NCBI GenBank assembly: GCA_947304495.1
Contig: CAMZBG010000003.1
Coordinates: forward strand, 1 to 48,089
DNA length: 48,089 nucleotides
DNA from: an uncultured Clostridia bacterium
Lineage (GTDB): Bacteria > Bacillota_I > Bacilli_A > RF39 > UBA660
Reading direction: 5' to 3'
Part shown: positions 47,714-48,089 of the stretch, piece after piece
How the letters are laid out: every line of letters begins with the position of its first letter
Numbering within the stretch: the stretch's first letter is position 1
Translations under genes and position numbers: made by a program
Notes under the pieces: generated by a model
The model's database searches: none
The model's input: only the letters and a program-made list of their open reading frames with translations
What the model was told of the DNA's origin: nothing

Positions 47714-48089
47714 AATCTTTCCTCTTTTTTTCTAGACTAGCTAAAGCTTCTTGATATTGGGTATCATCTATTTTGCCCGCATGCCATCTTAGATTGTTTT
47801 CCATATATGATACTCCATATCCTTTTATCGTATGAGCAATTACTACTGTTGGTGTATCAGACTCTGGATTAGGAAGTTTATCCATAACATCAACTATTTC
47901 TTTAATGTCATTACCATTTATATCATATACATTCCAACCAAATGCCCTATACTTATTACCAATATCACCAAGCGCTGTTATTTCATCAACATATCCATCG
48001 GCTTCTAAATTGTTATTATCGATAAATACTACTAAATTACCCAATTTATATTTAACAGCATTCATTGCTGCTTCCCAAATAGAGCCTTC
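47706..48089 (-). CDS. Transketolase N-terminal subunit (partial, runs off the window)
   Basis: The C-terminal 127 codons of the TPP-binding half of a split transketolase are present. The frame is open to the last base, reading EGSIWEAAMNAVKYKLGNLV, which is the part just after the TPP-binding GDG motif and contains VFIDNNNLEADGYVDEI. PTVVIAHTIKGYGVSYMENN follows, then WHAGKIDDTQYQEALA. The start lies beyond the right edge. An internal ATG at 48063-48065 is not a true start, because the conserved sequence continues upstream of it. Confidence 0.9.
   Translation of the reverse strand, partial: EGSIWEAAMNAVKYKLGNLVVFIDNNNLEADGYVDEITALGDIGNKYRAFGWNVYDINGNDIKEIVDVMDKLPNPESDTPTVVIAHTIKGYGVSYMENNLRWHAGKIDDTQYQEALASLEKKRKDYE

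Noticed and set aside
1..48089. CRISPR array, prophage or rRNA genes
   Set aside because: No regularly spaced short repeats, phage structural genes or rRNA sequence were seen. The short repeats present are terminators, promoters or coding duplications.
1..48089. Mycoplasma-type genetic code, suggested by the very low GC
   Set aside because: TGA serves as a stop codon (for example dnaI at 4266-4268), and no gene needs TGA read as Trp.

Overview
The window looks like chromosome from a very AT-rich, spore-forming (or recently spore-forming) member of the Bacilli, possibly one of the uncultured gut lineages; that last step is inference. TGA is used as a stop codon (for example at the end of dnaI), so this is the standard bacterial code and not Mycoplasma code 4. 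Shine-Dalgarno sequences are strong (GGAGG, GGTGA). Most genes lie on the minus strand. The DnaB/DnaI primosome pair and GerE, SpoVID/YsxE-like, SpoIIIAH-like, GerM and CotF-like proteins are Bacilli-type markers.

Layout, left to right. 1-6.5 kb: minus-strand replication operon dnaB-dnaI-small membrane protein-dnaE-repeat lipoprotein. 6.5-13.3 kb: NAGPA-type envelope protein and a membrane partner, a 48-residue ORF behind recD2, an unknown membrane protein, then plus-strand CPBP protease and a metallophosphoesterase with an altered motif. 13.3-16.8 kb: glmS with a clear glmS ribozyme leader, and infC-rpmI-rplT, where L20 has a long Lys/Ala/Pro tail and infC probably starts at a rare ATA. 17-18.5 kb: a small SpoVID-like/YsxE-like pair. 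18.7-25.1 kb: cell-wall hydrolases (NlpC/P60, GH25), a secreted protein, two XRE regulators and a DUF1846 protein.

25.2-30.6 kb holds the most unusual region: four tandem self-contained cassettes (each promoter, SD, ORF and terminator) encoding mosaic membrane proteins that I do not recognise. They share nearly identical C-terminal halves but differ in N-terminal halves, and they lie directly downstream of a tRNA-Arg(TCT). 30.6-36 kb: GerM, GerE (with a sigma-K-like promoter), SpoIIIAH-like, a lipoprotein, recX and htpG, the last with a CIRCE-like operator over its promoter. 36-41.6 kb: a TtcA-like PP-loop enzyme, a DUF2779 nuclease-like protein, a CotF-like spore coat pair, GlsB-type protein, DHH phosphoesterase and EamA transporter. 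41.6-44.9 kb: a set of singly transcribed small genes sharing a TGTTATAAT -10 element, three with an identical ribosome-binding leader. 44.9-48.1 kb: a surface-glycan-like operon (split transketolase, NAD-dependent epimerase, GT2 glycosyltransferase) that runs off the right edge.

The genome is compact: genes overlap, SD sequences sit inside upstream stop codons, and stop codons are repeatedly buried in terminator hairpins. No gene-free stretch exceeds 300 bases; the longest, about 250 bases upstream of glmS, holds the ribozyme and promoter. I saw no CRISPR array, insertion sequence or phage module.
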